A stretch of DNA of 9,180 bases. It comes from an uncultured Oscillospiraceae bacterium. Its GTDB lineage: Bacteria; Bacillota; Clostridia; Oscillospirales; Oscillospiraceae. The DNA is taken from NCBI GenBank assembly GCA_900769835.1, contig CAAGIE010000107.1, positions 1 to 9,180 on the forward strand, given 5' to 3'. The stretch's first letter is position 1, and every line of letters starts with the position of its first letter. Positions 1 through 6,206 of the stretch are shown here, in pieces. A model generated the notes under the pieces. It worked only from the letters and a program-made list of their open reading frames with translations. It made no database searches and was not told where the DNA came from. A program made the translations under genes and the position numbers.

Positions 1-1
1 C

Positions 2-1420
2 GCTGGCACTAAGGTCATCACCGTCACCGCAGGTGACTTCACCGCAACCTTCGAGGTTACCGTTGTGATCAACGTGACCCTGACTACCACCGTTTCCAAC
101 GCTCTGAACGGCGTTCTGGTAAGTTGGCCCGACGCAGCAGCAGATTCCTATCTGGTCTACCGTCGTACCTACTCCTCCAGCACTGTTTACGGCGAATGGG
201 AGCTGATCGCAGAAGTCACTGACGTGAACTATCTGGATACCAAGGCAGTTAACGGCACCAAGTACGGCTACGCTGTTGCCGCAAAGGTTGGCGATGCAGA
301 GAGCGCAAAGAGTGCTGATGTTACCATCACTCGTGTTGCTACTGTTGAACTGAGCCTGATGAACACCGCTTCCGGTGTGAAGCTGATGTGGGAGACCAAC
401 CCCTCCGCAGCTAAGTATCACATCTACCGCGCAACCGTTACCGACGGCGTTGCTGGCGCATACACCAAGCTGACCACCGTTACCGCAGCCGGCTACACTG
501 ACCTGACCGCAAAGAACGGCGTAACTTACAGCTACTACGTTGTTGCACAGATCGGTGGTTCTCAGTACGGCGCAACTCCCGAGGGCGTTGTGATCATGCG
601 TCTGGCTCTGCTGCCCGTTGGTGGTGCAAACATCACCGAAGGCGTCCAGCTGACCTGGAATAGCAACACTGCCGCAGAGGTCTACGAGGTCTACCGTTCC
701 GAGGATAAGGGCTCCGGCTTCGAGCCTTGGGGCAAGCCCATCGCAACTCTGGATGCAAGCGCTACCAGCTACCTGGATACCACTGCAGTCAACGGTGCAA
801 GATACCGTTACACTGTCCGTGTGAGAAACGGCGAGTACCTGAGCGCTTACAAGGATAGCGTGGTTCTGTACCGTCTGGATCGTGTTCTGGTCACCTCCAT
901 GATCAACAACACCTCCAACATCACCCTGACCTGGGGCAGCAACTCCGCAGCTGCGAAGTATGCTGTTTACCGCAGTGAGTATGTGGATGGCAAGTGGTCT
1001 GCATGGACCCGTCTGACCCACGTTGCAGCACCTGCAACTACCTACACCGACATCGCAATCACTTCCGGTGTCACCTACCGTTACCGCGTCACCGTTGTTA
1101 AGGGCGTTGACCAGAGTATCGCTCAGGTTTCCCCCAACATCCTGCGTATCGGTAACACCTCCATCACTGCTTACGCATACAACGGCTACGTTTCCCTGAC
1201 CTTCAGAGCAAACGCATACGGCGAGCGTTACGACATCGAGCGTCGCATTGTCAATGGTGACGGCACTAAGGGCGACTGGGAGACCATCGTTTCCGAGACC
1301 ACTGAGCTGAGCCACCGCGACACCAGCTACGTCTCCGGTGCAACTTACGAGTACCGCGTTGTTACCAGAAATGGCAGCGACTACGGCCTCGGCAAGCCCT
1401 TCAGCGTTACCACTAAGTAA
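2..1420 (+). CDS. Secreted/surface protein with Ig-like and five fibronectin type III domains (5' partial)
   Basis: The reading frame is open to the left edge, so the start lies outside the window; the GTG at 65 is only an internal valine. About 472 residues are visible. The first ~21 (GTKVITVTAGDFTATFEVTV) look like the last strands of a bacterial Ig-like (Big_2) domain. Five fn3-like repeats of about 90 residues follow, each with a G-x-x-L-x-W strand, a Y-x-V/I-Y-R strand, a Y-x-D-T turn and an N/S-G-x-x-Y-x-Y-x-V strand. Such modules usually act as spacers or binding modules in extracellular proteins. The protein ends in the last fn3 domain, with no LPXTG motif, SLH domain or membrane tail, so any anchor or catalytic domain must be N-terminal. 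Codon use is strongly biased (CTG, ACC, GTT, CGT, AAC) and more uniform than in the neighbouring genes, which suggests high expression. The substrate or ligand cannot be told from this part. Confidence 0.88.
   Translation, partial: AGTKVITVTAGDFTATFEVTVVINVTLTTTVSNALNGVLVSWPDAAADSYLVYRRTYSSSTVYGEWELIAEVTDVNYLDTKAVNGTKYGYAVAAKVGDAESAKSADVTITRVATVELSLMNTASGVKLMWETNPSAAKYHIYRATVTDGVAGAYTKLTTVTAAGYTDLTAKNGVTYSYYVVAQIGGSQYGATPEGVVIMRLALLPVGGANITEGVQLTWNSNTAAEVYEVYRSEDKGSGFEPWGKPIATLDASATSYLDTTAVNGARYRYTVRVRNGEYLSAYKDSVVLYRLDRVLVTSMINNTSNITLTWGSNSAAAKYAVYRSEYVDGKWSAWTRLTHVAAPATTYTDIAITSGVTYRYRVTVVKGVDQSIAQVSPNILRIGNTSITAYAYNGYVSLTFRANAYGERYDIERRIVNGDGTKGDWETIVSETTELSHRDTSYVSGATYEYRVVTRNGSDYGLGKPFSVTTK
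65..1420 (+). repeat. Five tandem fn3-domain repeats within the surface protein gene
   Basis: Repeat units run approximately 65-337, 338-601, 602-877, 878-1150 and 1151-1420. They share the protein pattern L-x-W ... Y-x-V/I-Y-R ... Y-x-D-T ... N/S-G-x-x-Y-x-Y-x-V. The first four carry a small-residue SAA/AAA-type stretch before the Y-x-V-Y-R strand. The fifth is the most divergent: its W is replaced by F (VSLTFRAN) and its YRVYR-like strand reads YDIERR. The DNA copies are diverged, so this is an old domain duplication rather than a recent tandem repeat. Boundaries are my estimate from the motif spacing. Confidence 0.8.
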
Positions 1421-1441
1421 TCTGAAGACCCTAACCTAAGC

Positions 1442-1478
1442 AAAAAAGATGCAAGCCATTTGGCTTGCATCTTTTTTT
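1442..1478. terminator. Bidirectional rho-independent terminator
   Basis: A perfect 16-bp stem pairs 1442-1457 with 1462-1477 around the loop ATTT; the core is GATGCAAGCC/GGCTTGCATC. The arm ends are A6 and T7, so each strand reads a U-tract after the hairpin. It lies 21 bp after the stop of the fn3 gene on the plus strand and 8 bp after the stop of the DUF896 gene on the minus strand, so it can end both convergent units. Confidence 0.93.
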
Positions 1479-1485
1479 ATTAAAA

Positions 1486-1692
1486 TCAGGATTTTCTTTT
1501 GATCTTTTCTTTTGTGCCGTCGGGGCGAAGAATGGTGGTGTTTTCCAACTGACCAACCAGATTGGCTTTCACAGAGTCGATATAGATTCTGCGAAGTTTA
1601 TCCCGTTCAACCAGTTCTTCTTCTGTCAGAGCGCGCTCCTTTGCCGTTCTGGCCAGTTCGTTGATTCTTGCAATAACTTCATCCATACTCAT
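1486..1692 (-). CDS. DUF896 (UPF0291/YnzC-like) family small protein
   Basis: A 68-residue protein with the family pattern: an N-terminal helix IARINELARTAKERALTEEE, a charged second helix (LVERDKLRRIYIDSVKANLV), then a G-Q-L-E/D-N segment and a short basic tail starting at RPDG. The family forms a small two-helix protein; B. subtilis YnzC is a member, and its precise role is not established. I chose the ATG at 1692 (MSMDEV), not the one at 1710, because a GAGGTG ribosome binding site at 1699-1704 sits six bases before it. The upstream ylmH stop codon overlaps that site, so the gene is the second of a two-gene operon and probably translationally coupled. The operon ends at the hairpin 1442-1478. 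Confidence 0.85.
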   Translation of the reverse strand: MSMDEVIARINELARTAKERALTEEELVERDKLRRIYIDSVKANLVGQLENTTILRPDGTKEKIKRKS

Positions 1693-1698
1693 ATAAAA

Positions 1699-1705
1699 CA
1701 CCTCA
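1699..1705 (-). promoter_or_regulatory. Stop codon merged with ribosome binding site (ylmH to DUF896)
   Basis: Read on the minus strand the bases are TGAGGTG: the TGA stop of ylmH (1705-1703) shares three bases with the GAGGTG Shine-Dalgarno sequence (1704-1699) of the DUF896 gene, whose ATG follows six bases later. This geometry favours reinitiation by ribosomes finishing ylmH, and it decides the start of the DUF896 gene. Confidence 0.75.
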
Positions 1706-2479
1706 AACATAGCGGTCGATGACCACGGAAATTCGGCCTTTTTTCGTCAGACCGTTGACGGTAGTTAACTTGATCTTTCCCAACCCGCGAACAGAAACGG
1801 TATCGTTCTGTTGCAGGAGTTTATCCGGCTTTTCGCAAGGCAGTCCGTTGATGGCCACTTTTCCGGCGGTAATGGCTTGCCCGGCTATGCTCCGCGCCAC
1901 CCGAAAGCCGGAGGAGAGGATACTGTCCAGCCGCAGGGATGCGACGGTGTCCCGGATCTCTATGGTTTCCGCCACGGGAATGTGGGCATCTTCCAGCGGG
2001 ACAGGGGACAACTTTAATTTCGTCCTGCCGGCGCTTTCTAGATTCTGAAGCAGAAAAGGTGCGATCTCCTCTGTGACGAAGAAATCACAACTGCCCAGGT
2101 CGGTGCAAATATCCCCAACAGTTTCCCGCTGAATACCCAGCCCCATCAGCGCACCTAAAAAGTCGCGGTGTGTAAGGGTATCCTGCTGATAAAAACTGCC
2201 CCGCAGGCAAACGATGGGATATTCGTAACTATCCCGGTCCAGATATTCAGGCAGGTAGAAAAGCATTTTCCGTTCGGCAGTTTCGTAGCCACCAAAAAAG
2301 AAAAGACCATCCTGCTGACCGAAAAGATACTGCGCCATTTCCTGCTCACGAGGGGAGAGGAAGCCGGTGTTGGCCGGAATATTTCGATCCATACCCGTTA
2401 AGATCTTGTCCCATAACTTAGCCAGTAGCAGACGATCTTCCGGTGTTTGGGCAATTTTGTCGATGTTGCGTCTGTCCAT
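1703..2479 (-). CDS. ylmH: YlmH family RNA-binding protein (S4 domain)
   Basis: A 258-residue protein of the YlmH/COG2302 family. The N-terminal part (about residues 1-170) carries the family signatures FLSPREQEMA, a GGYETAERK segment, and LTHRDFLGALMGLGIQRETVGDI. The C-terminal part (about 177-245) is an S4 RNA-binding domain: LRLDSILSSGFRVARS, then an I-x-x-GKVAINGLP turn. The family binds ribosomes and RNA and has been linked to rescue of obstructed 50S subunits; in many Gram-positive bacteria it lies in the division/cell-wall cluster next to sepF and divIVA. Here it stands apart from that cluster and is paired with a DUF896 gene. I start it at the ATG at 2479 (MDRRNIDK): a GGTGA sequence lies just upstream and a sigma-A-like promoter at 2495-2522. 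The frame stays open further upstream but crosses this promoter and encodes unrelated residues. Confidence 0.9.
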   Translation of the reverse strand: MDRRNIDKIAQTPEDRLLLAKLWDKILTGMDRNIPANTGFLSPREQEMAQYLFGQQDGLFFFGGYETAERKMLFYLPEYLDRDSYEYPIVCLRGSFYQQDTLTHRDFLGALMGLGIQRETVGDICTDLGSCDFFVTEEIAPFLLQNLESAGRTKLKLSPVPLEDAHIPVAETIEIRDTVASLRLDSILSSGFRVARSIAGQAITAGKVAINGLPCEKPDKLLQQNDTVSVRGLGKIKLTTVNGLTKKGRISVVIDRYV

Positions 2480-2494
2480 ATAATCACCGATAGT

Positions 2495-2522
2495 ATTATA
2501 CCATAGGTTTTTTTGATTGCAA
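2495..2522 (-). promoter_or_regulatory. Promoter of the ylmH-DUF896 operon
   Basis: On the minus strand, TTGCAA (2522-2517) is followed after 16 bases by a perfect TATAAT (2500-2495), about 16 bases before the ylmH ATG. The leader is therefore very short. The -35 hexamer is shared with the promoter facing the other way. Confidence 0.75.
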
Positions 2523-2545
2523 GGGGAGTTTTTCTTTGTTATAAT
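2517..2545 (+). promoter_or_regulatory. Promoter of the flavoprotein operon
   Basis: TTGCAA (2517-2522), a 17-base spacer, then a perfect TATAAT (2540-2545). The start codon at 2577 follows 31 bases later, with the ribosome binding site AAAGGAGGA (2562-2570) between. Spacing and -10 match a sigma-A consensus promoter. Confidence 0.8.
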
Positions 2546-2576
2546 AGCGGAAAAGAAACGTAAAGGAGGATCGGCG

Positions 2577-3791
2577 ATGAACATTTGTGTGATCGGTGGC
2601 GGCGCATCGGGAATGGCGGCGGCATTGGCGGCCGCAGAAAATCCCAATAACCAGGTGGTCTTGCTGGAGCGGCAGGCACGACTGGGCAGAAAATTGCAGG
2701 CAACCGGCAACGGTCGATGCAACCTGAGCAATTTATATGCCGGAAACGGTGGATACCACGGTGTTGACCCCGATTTTGCAAGACCTGCATTGGACATGTT
2801 CCCTCCGGAAAAGACGATCTCCTGGTTCCGATCCCTGGGCTTGTTTACGGTGACCGAAGTTAGCGGAAAAGTCTATCCCTATTCCGACCAGGCAAACTCT
2901 GTGGTGGACGTGCTTCGCTTTGCATTGGAAAAAGAAAACATTTCTGTGGAAACTGATTTTGAAGTAAAATCTGTCCGCAAGACGGATGGCGGATTTTCTG
3001 TCAGCGATGGCCAGCGAACCGTGGACTGTGAAAAGTTGATCATCGCCTGCGGCGGCATTGCAGGTTCTAAGTTGGGCGGCACAATGTCCGGCTATAAACT
3101 TTTGGCAAAATTCGGTCACAGATCCACCAAATTGCGGCCTGCTCTGGTGCAACTGAAAAGCAGTTGGGGCGGCGTGGCGGCGCTGAAGGGTGTCCGCGCA
3201 AATTGCCGCGTGATGATCTTCAATAATGATATGCTTCAGGGTCAAAGCGCGGGAGAAATTCAGTTCACTGACTATGGCGTTTCAGGCCCTGTGATCTTTG
3301 AGGTCTCCCGGGATGTATGTAGCACCTCCGGGGATTGGAAATGTGTGCTGGACCTTCTGCCGGACTGTTCTGCGCAGGAACTGGAAGAGGAACTCAGACG
3401 GCGCAGAGAGCGGAAAATACCTGTTTCCGATTTGCTTACCGGTGTGTTGCATAACCGACTGGGTCGCGTGCTGGTAAAGGCGGCAGGTGTCCGCGGAACG
3501 GACAGCGCAGAAAGCCTTACCGATCAGGAGATCTTGGACGTGTGCCACGCAGTCAAGCATTTCGAGATCCCGCTGACAGAGCCTATGGGCATGGATAGCG
3601 CTCAGGTCACTGCCGGTGGTGTACTGACAGAACAATTTGACCCCAATACGATGGAAAGCGCGCTGGTTCCCGGTCTGTATGCCTGCGGAGAGGTGCTGGA
3701 TATCGACGGCGATTGCGGCGGTTATAATCTGCAGTGGGCGTGGAGTTCCGGCCGCCTGGCAGGTCTTAGCGCAGGAAAGGAAGCAGTATGA
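2577..3791 (+). CDS. BaiN/HI0933-like NAD(P)/FAD-dependent oxidoreductase
   Basis: A 404-residue flavoprotein of the HI0933/YhiN family (COG2081), some members of which are annotated as BaiN or aminoacetone-oxidase-like. The N-terminal Rossmann FAD-binding motif is CVIGGGASGMAAA (residues 4-16), with the family signature GRKLQATGNGRCNLSN just after it. The middle includes a FAD-proximal IIACGG strand, and the C-terminal FAD motif reads PGLYACGEVLDIDGDCGGYN followed by LQWAWSSGRLAG. Length is normal for the family. I start at the ATG at 2577 because AAAGGAGGA lies six bases upstream; the frame extends back to a TTG at 2517, but that codon lies in the promoter. BaiN of Clostridium scindens acts in bile-acid 7-dehydroxylation, but most family members have no proven substrate and no other bai gene is nearby, so that role should not be assumed. 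It is the first gene of a two-gene operon. Confidence 0.92.
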   Translation: MNICVIGGGASGMAAALAAAENPNNQVVLLERQARLGRKLQATGNGRCNLSNLYAGNGGYHGVDPDFARPALDMFPPEKTISWFRSLGLFTVTEVSGKVYPYSDQANSVVDVLRFALEKENISVETDFEVKSVRKTDGGFSVSDGQRTVDCEKLIIACGGIAGSKLGGTMSGYKLLAKFGHRSTKLRPALVQLKSSWGGVAALKGVRANCRVMIFNNDMLQGQSAGEIQFTDYGVSGPVIFEVSRDVCSTSGDWKCVLDLLPDCSAQELEEELRRRRERKIPVSDLLTGVLHNRLGRVLVKAAGVRGTDSAESLTDQEILDVCHAVKHFEIPLTEPMGMDSAQVTAGGVLTEQFDPNTMESALVPGLYACGEVLDIDGDCGGYNLQWAWSSGRLAGLSAGKEAV

Positions 3792-5365
3792 TCAGAATTC
3801 GTGAAATATCCATGGCCCCGGAGCATAGCGTGGCGCAATTGTCCTACGAGGTTGCCAGAGCTCTGCGAATTTCTAATTCCAAGGTTCGTAAGATCAGAAT
3901 CGTCCGCCGCAGTGTGGATGCCCGCAAAAAGCCGGATGTTCGTATTGTTTACACAGTGGATGCCCAGATCGACGGCAATGAAAGCAAGATCTTAAAGCAG
4001 AGCGGTTGTAAGCGGGCAAGTATGGCACCGGTGTCCTTTTATAAAGTACCTAAGCCTGCGGCAGATGGTGCGTTTTCTCCCGTGGTGGTGGGCTTTGGCC
4101 CTGCGGGAATGTTTGCGGCGCTGGTGCTGGCATTGGCCGGCTTGCGCCCCATTGTGCTGGAGCGGGGAGAAGATGCCCAGACTCGCCACGAAAAGGTGTC
4201 CCGCTTCTTCGCCACGGGTGAGTTGGATGAGAAGACAAATGTGCAGTTCGGCGAGGGCGGCGCAGGTACATTCTCTGATGGTAAACTCAATACTGGTGTA
4301 AATAATCCCAGAATTGGTTGGGTGCTGGAGCAGATGGTGGCGGCAGGCGCCGGCGAGGATATCCTCTTCGATGCTAAGCCCCACGTGGGTACAGACGTAC
4401 TGCTGACGGTGGTGCAGAATATCCGCCAGCGGATCATTTCTCTGGGCGGGCAGGTGCGCTTTGGCGCCCAGGTCACCGCGTTGCACCGCAATAACGGTAA
4501 GATCTGCGGCGTGGAGGTTAACGGCGCAGAAACCATCCAATGCGACCGCGTGATCTTTGCCGTAGGTCATAGCGCAAGAGATACATTTCGCTATCTACTG
4601 GAGCAGAATATGCCTATGGAGCCCAAGCCTTTTGCTATGGGCGTTCGTATTGAGCATCCCCAGGAAATGGTGGATGCGGCACAGTACGGTTGCGTAAATC
4701 CGGTGCTGCCTCCGGCGGATTATAAATTGGTCAAGCATCTGGACGAGGAAACGGTTTATACCTTCTGTATGTGTCCCGGTGGCTATGTGGTGGCGGCCGC
4801 ATCGGAAAAAGGCGGCGTGGTCACCAATGGTATGAGTTATGCAGACCGCGGTGGCAGGAACGCCAATGCTGCGTTGCTGGTGACATTGAACCCGAAAGAT
4901 TTCCCCGGGGACGACCCCCTGGCGGGTATGTACTGGCAGGAAGAGATCGAAAAGAAAGCCTATGCCGTGGGTGGCGGAAACTATTTCGCCCCTGCACAGC
5001 GGGTAGGGGACTTCCTGGAGGGCGTTCCCAGTGCCGGCCCCGGAAACGTGATTCCCACATACCGCCCCGGTGTTACCTGGTGCGATCTGCGAGAGGTGTT
5101 GCCGGATAAGATCACCCGTGCGCTGAAAGAAGCGTTGCCCCTTCTGGAGGGTAACCTGAAGGGCTTTTCCCATCCGGACAGTGTTTTGACGGCGCCGGAA
5201 ACCAGAAGTTCCTCGCCGGTGCGGATCATTCGTGATGAAACAAAGCAGTCCCCGGCACTTGCGGGCTTCTATCCCGCAGGTGAGGGCGCAGGTTACGCAG
5301 GCGGCATTATGTCCGCGGCCATCGATGGTATGATGAGCGCAGAGGCGCTGATACAAAGTCTATAA
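3788..5365 (+). CDS. COG2509 family FAD-dependent dehydrogenase
   Basis: A 525-residue protein resembling uncharacterized FAD-dependent dehydrogenases of COG2509. Residues 1-90 form a small N-terminal domain typical of the family (REISMAPEH ... ALRISNSKVRKIRIVRRSVD). The FAD Rossmann motif VVGFGPAGMFAA is at about 100-111, the signature NVQFGEGGAGTFSDGKLNTG at 151-170, the strand IFAVGHSARDT at 256-266 and the cysteine motif CMCPGG at 327-332. The C-terminal FAD-binding stretch is GFYPAGEGAGYAGG (493-506). The ATG overlaps the TGA of the preceding flavoprotein gene (ATGA, 3788-3791), and AAAGGA at 3776-3781 serves as its ribosome binding site, so the two are co-transcribed and probably translationally coupled. 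The physiological substrate of this family is not known. The operon ends at the hairpin 5367-5400. Confidence 0.9.
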   Translation: MIRIREISMAPEHSVAQLSYEVARALRISNSKVRKIRIVRRSVDARKKPDVRIVYTVDAQIDGNESKILKQSGCKRASMAPVSFYKVPKPAADGAFSPVVVGFGPAGMFAALVLALAGLRPIVLERGEDAQTRHEKVSRFFATGELDEKTNVQFGEGGAGTFSDGKLNTGVNNPRIGWVLEQMVAAGAGEDILFDAKPHVGTDVLLTVVQNIRQRIISLGGQVRFGAQVTALHRNNGKICGVEVNGAETIQCDRVIFAVGHSARDTFRYLLEQNMPMEPKPFAMGVRIEHPQEMVDAAQYGCVNPVLPPADYKLVKHLDEETVYTFCMCPGGYVVAAASEKGGVVTNGMSYADRGGRNANAALLVTLNPKDFPGDDPLAGMYWQEEIEKKAYAVGGGNYFAPAQRVGDFLEGVPSAGPGNVIPTYRPGVTWCDLREVLPDKITRALKEALPLLEGNLKGFSHPDSVLTAPETRSSSPVRIIRDETKQSPALAGFYPAGEGAGYAGGIMSAAIDGMMSAEALIQSL

Positions 5366-5366
5366 G

Positions 5367-5400
5367 AAAAACGACACTTTCATTTGAAAGTGTCGTTTTT
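5367..5400. terminator. Bidirectional terminator overlapping the DUF1294 gene end
   Basis: A perfect 15-bp stem pairs 5367-5381 with 5386-5400 around the loop ATTT; the arms end in A5 and T5. On the plus strand it begins one base after the TAA of the COG2509 gene. On the minus strand it contains the last codons and the TGA stop (5382-5380) of the DUF1294 gene, followed by a U-tract, so it should end that gene too. Confidence 0.9.
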
Positions 5401-5658
5401 AATTACCCAGATGGTAAAAAGTGCGATATGTAATAGTAGCATCAGGGGAATGCCAATGCGAAAGGCAGGCTTTCTGGTTTTGTGCCGCGCGGTGAACATT
5501 CCCAGCCAGGCACCCAGACTTCCTCCGATCAGAGCGGACCCCAAAAGGGTCGCTTCCGGAATGCGCCATTTATTTTTTCTTGCTTTATGCTTGTCTATCA
5601 GCATAAGACAAAAACTAAGTGCATTGATTATTAACAGATAAATCCATAATAAATCCAT
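5380..5658 (-). CDS. DUF1294 family small membrane protein
   Basis: A 92-residue protein with the DUF1294 pattern: an N-terminal membrane helix (about residues 3-20), the polar D-K-x-x-A-x-x-x-x-x-R-I-P-E segment (22-35), a glycine-rich helix (LLGSALIGGSLGAWLGM, 38-54), the conserved R-H-K-T-x-K-P-x-F motif (58-66) and a last helix (70-86). Members are inner-membrane proteins of unknown function, and the length fits. A modest AAAGG ribosome binding site precedes the ATG at 5658. The last seven sense codons (VIKNDTFK region) and the stop fall inside or next to the terminator hairpin. It is transcribed divergently from the lipoprotein gene 26 bp away, so its promoter should lie within the lipoprotein coding region; I could not pick a convincing one. 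Confidence 0.87.
   Translation of the reverse strand: MDLLWIYLLIINALSFCLMLIDKHKARKNKWRIPEATLLGSALIGGSLGAWLGMFTARHKTRKPAFRIGIPLMLLLHIALFTIWVIKNDTFK
5624..5650 (+). promoter_or_regulatory. Possible promoter of the lipoprotein gene, inside DUF1294
   Basis: TTGATT (5624-5629) and CATAAT (5645-5650) are separated by 15 bases, slightly short, and lie 34 bases before the ATG at 5685. There is no room for a promoter in the 26-bp gap itself. The match is weak, so this is only a candidate. Confidence 0.3.
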
Positions 5659-5684
5659 GGCAAAACCTTTCTGGAGGGAAGAAA

Positions 5685-6206
5685 ATGAAAAAGTTGTTCA
5701 TTCTTCTACCGATGATATTTCTGCTGGCGGGTTGCGGCAGTCAGGAAACGTTTGAAACCGTAATGGATGTGCAGGAGGAACCCGTTGTTCCCTCTGCTCA
5801 GCAGATCATGCTGGATCTGCCGGAGAATACCCAGACACCGGTTCTGCAAAGTCAGGAAATGGGGACGATCTACTTCTGTGATAATTTCTTTATCACTGTG
5901 CAGACGGTGGAAAGCGGGGATCTGGATGGCACTCTGCGGAACTGCACCGGTTTTTCAAAAGATCAGCTTCGGGTGATCGAAACCCAGGTGGACGGACTCA
6001 AACGTTATGAATGCGTATGGTCTGCCGCAGGAGAGGGGCAGGAGCAGGTGGGCAGAATTTGCATCCTGGACGACGGAAACTACCAGTATGTCCTGACAAC
6101 CATGGCGGATGCAGAGGATGCAGGGGAACTGCAGAAGACCTGGCGGCAACTTTTTGACTCTATGCGATTGCTGCCTGCGGATCTCAATCTGGATACTGCG
6201 TCATAA
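5685..6206 (+). CDS. Small lipoprotein of unknown function
   Basis: A 173-residue protein with a clear type II signal peptide: MKK, a hydrophobic stretch, then the lipobox L-A-G-C with the acylated cysteine at residue 17, so it should be anchored to the outer face of the cytoplasmic membrane. A GGAGGG ribosome binding site (5673-5678) lies six bases before the ATG. After a flexible, proline- and glutamine-rich stretch (about 18-55) comes a compact domain of about 110 residues with four cysteines (65, 87, 110, 126) that could form disulfides. The ending WRQLFDSMRLL resembles the C-terminal helix of PsbP/Mog1-like lipoprotein domains, but this is only a weak impression and I do not recognise the family. 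The last 23 bp overlap the end of the convergent WYL regulator gene. Confidence 0.85.
   Translation: MKKLFILLPMIFLLAGCGSQETFETVMDVQEEPVVPSAQQIMLDLPENTQTPVLQSQEMGTIYFCDNFFITVQTVESGDLDGTLRNCTGFSKDQLRVIETQVDGLKRYECVWSAAGEGQEQVGRICILDDGNYQYVLTTMADAEDAGELQKTWRQLFDSMRLLPADLNLDTAS

Noticed and set aside
2517..2576. TTG start for the first flavoprotein, adding 20 residues
   Set aside because: This TTG is part of the -35 hexamer; the ATG at 2577 has an ideal AAAGGAGGA site and begins exactly at the Rossmann motif.
2480..2797. N-terminal extension of the ylmH frame by about 106 residues
   Set aside because: It runs antisense through the promoter and the start of the flavoprotein gene, and its residues do not resemble the YlmH family; the ATG at 2479 matches the family start.
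2577..3791. Bile-acid dehydroxylation role for the BaiN-like protein
   Set aside because: The family is broad and no other bai gene is in the window; family membership alone does not support this pathway.
4595..5356. 253-residue open frame on the minus strand opposite the COG2509 gene
   Set aside because: Composition rich in H, R, C and Q, with no domain; a shadow of the plus-strand gene.
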